Shown here: one piece after another, positions 13,814 through 14,275 of the stretch | Position numbering within the stretch: position 1 is the stretch's first letter | Layout of the letters: every line of letters begins with the position of its first letter | Source of the DNA: Nitrososphaerota archaeon | GTDB lineage: Archaea > Thermoproteota > EX4484-205 > JAAOZO01 | Assembly: GCA_011605715.1 (NCBI GenBank) | Contig: JAAOZO010000196.1 | Location: 1 to 14,275 of the forward strand | Direction of reading: 5' to 3' | Length of the DNA: 14,275 nucleotides | Notes under the pieces: generated by a model | Told to the model about the DNA's origin: nothing | Database searches by the model: none | What the model saw: only the letters and a program-made list of their open reading frames with translations | Position numbers and translations under genes: made by a program

Positions 13814-13832
13814 ACTTAAGTAAATTTTAACG

Positions 13833-14105
13833 ATGAACATAAGGAGCTTTGAAGGTCCTCAGGAGTCAATCTATGTTTTGGGAAACGAGCTTGTAATCAC
13901 AATTTCACTTAACGATACAAAAACTAGAAGAAGCCTTCCGAACGAATGGGTTTACGTTTTAAAAAGACAAGAAATTGAAGATGTAGCGCTTGAAAACAAC
14001 ACCTTAGTATTACACACAAAAGATAAAAGACAAACAAAAGTAATGTTGTTCGAAGCAGACAAAGCTTTTTTAGCAATAAAGGAGTGGATTAAAAAAGATG
14101 AGTAA
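13833..14105 (+). CDS. Small hypothetical protein, PH-like fold suspected
   Basis: A 90-residue soluble protein without a signal peptide or membrane segment. Its pattern is a series of short beta strands (residues 13-27, 38-43, 49-62 and 66-71) and one C-terminal amphipathic helix (about 74-88). The strand pair around I-E-D-V-A-L-E-N-N-T-L-V-L-H-T-K-D-K recalls small PH/GRAM-like proteins, in which a 'here is where the value is used' strand precedes a Leu-Val-rich strand and a closing helix. This is a judgement from pattern only; no catalytic motif is seen. The ATG is supported by a TATA-like box 30 bases upstream. The stop overlaps the Sua5/TsaC start by eight bases, so the two are co-expressed. 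Whether they work together is unknown. Confidence 0.72.
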   Translation: MNIRSFEGPQESIYVLGNELVITISLNDTKTRRSLPNEWVYVLKRQEIEDVALENNTLVLHTKDKRQTKVMLFEADKAFLAIKEWIKKDE

Positions 14106-14275
14106 CGTAAGAACCAGAATTATTAAAATCAACTCAGTTTTTCCAGAAAAATCTAAAATAAAAGAAGCTGCTGAAGTTATAAAAAGAGGAGGACTCGTAG
14201 CATTTCCTACGGAAACTGTTTACGGATTGGGAGCAAACTGCTACAATGAAGACGCAGTACTTAGGATATTCATAG
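14098..14275 (+). CDS. Threonylcarbamoyl-AMP synthase (Sua5/TsaC), N-terminal part
   Basis: The first 59 residues of a Sua5/YrdC/TsaC protein; the gene runs off the right edge. The family condenses L-threonine, bicarbonate and ATP to threonylcarbamoyl-AMP, the first step of t6A37 modification of ANN-decoding tRNAs. The diagnostic K-R-G-G-L-V-A-F-P-T-E-T-V-Y-G-L-G block is present at residues 29-45, containing the conserved nucleotide/threonine-binding P-T-E-T-V-Y-G-L. The N-terminal length is normal for the family. The ATG at 14098 lies inside the previous gene (eight-base overlap), and a GGAG at 14081-14084 may act as a somewhat distant Shine-Dalgarno sequence. Whether it is the long Sua5 form with the C-terminal domain or the short TsaC form cannot be seen here. 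Confidence 0.93.
   Translation, partial: MSNVRTRIIKINSVFPEKSKIKEAAEVIKRGGLVAFPTETVYGLGANCYNEDAVLRIFI

Noticed and set aside
9062..13832. CRISPR array or tandem repeats
   Set aside because: The only repeat is one diverged pair about 4.3 kb apart; there are no regularly spaced identical units.
1..14275. tRNA, rRNA or riboswitch
   Set aside because: No cloverleaf with a GTTCRANNC arm, rRNA signature or compact GC-rich structured leader was found; most genes appear to have no leader at all.

Overview
The window looks archaeal. It is AT-rich, with genes on both strands. It carries a family-B DNA polymerase, two DHH-family phosphoesterases (one RecJ/GAN/Cdc45-like), a compact CinA-N protein and the start of a Sua5/TsaC gene. 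Most transcription units have a TATA-like box centred about 27-31 bases upstream of the start codon, as expected for leaderless archaeal mRNAs. Genes inside operons instead show Shine-Dalgarno matches, for example GAGGTGA before the ABC permease and AGGAGGT before nadE. The lineage cannot be fixed from the sequence alone; a thermophilic or TACK-type archaeon is a reasonable guess, no more.

Layout. Bases 1-733 hold the tail of an unrecognised gene followed by a YfbR-like HD nucleotidase. Bases 804-2578 are a two-gene ABC-2 exporter. Bases 2559-4610 (minus) carry a DHH phosphoesterase and a GltD-like flavoprotein. Bases 4755-7016 (plus) encode a PolB whose polymerase motifs are intact but whose three proofreading motifs are all altered. 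Bases 7068-9061 (minus) carry a RecJ/Cdc45-like DHH protein and a CinA-N protein. After a 487-base intergenic region come a nucleotidyltransferase-fold protein (9549-10277) and an FAD-dependent oxidoreductase (10324-11688). Bases 11685-13354 (minus) are a two-gene operon for a split glutamine-dependent NAD+ synthetase. After a second intergenic region of almost the same length (478 bases) come a small PH-like protein and the beginning of a Sua5/TsaC gene.

How the genes fit together. Most look like housekeeping genes for nucleotide pools, NAD+ synthesis, DNA replication and repair, and tRNA modification. They are arranged as short independent units rather than one system. The clearest functional unit is the nitrilase-family glutaminase plus NadE pair, joined by an ATGA overlap. 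I see no CRISPR array, tRNA, rRNA, intein or intact transposase.

Most worth a second look: (1) the exonuclease-dead PolB; (2) a diverged repeat of about 160 bases shared by the two long intergenic regions, which looks like relics of one element; (3) apparent leaderless initiation on TTG and GTG codons in five units; (4) the split NAD+ synthetase; (5) the RecJ/Cdc45-like protein with an altered motif IV; and (6) inverted repeats placed on the promoters of the ABC operon and of polB.
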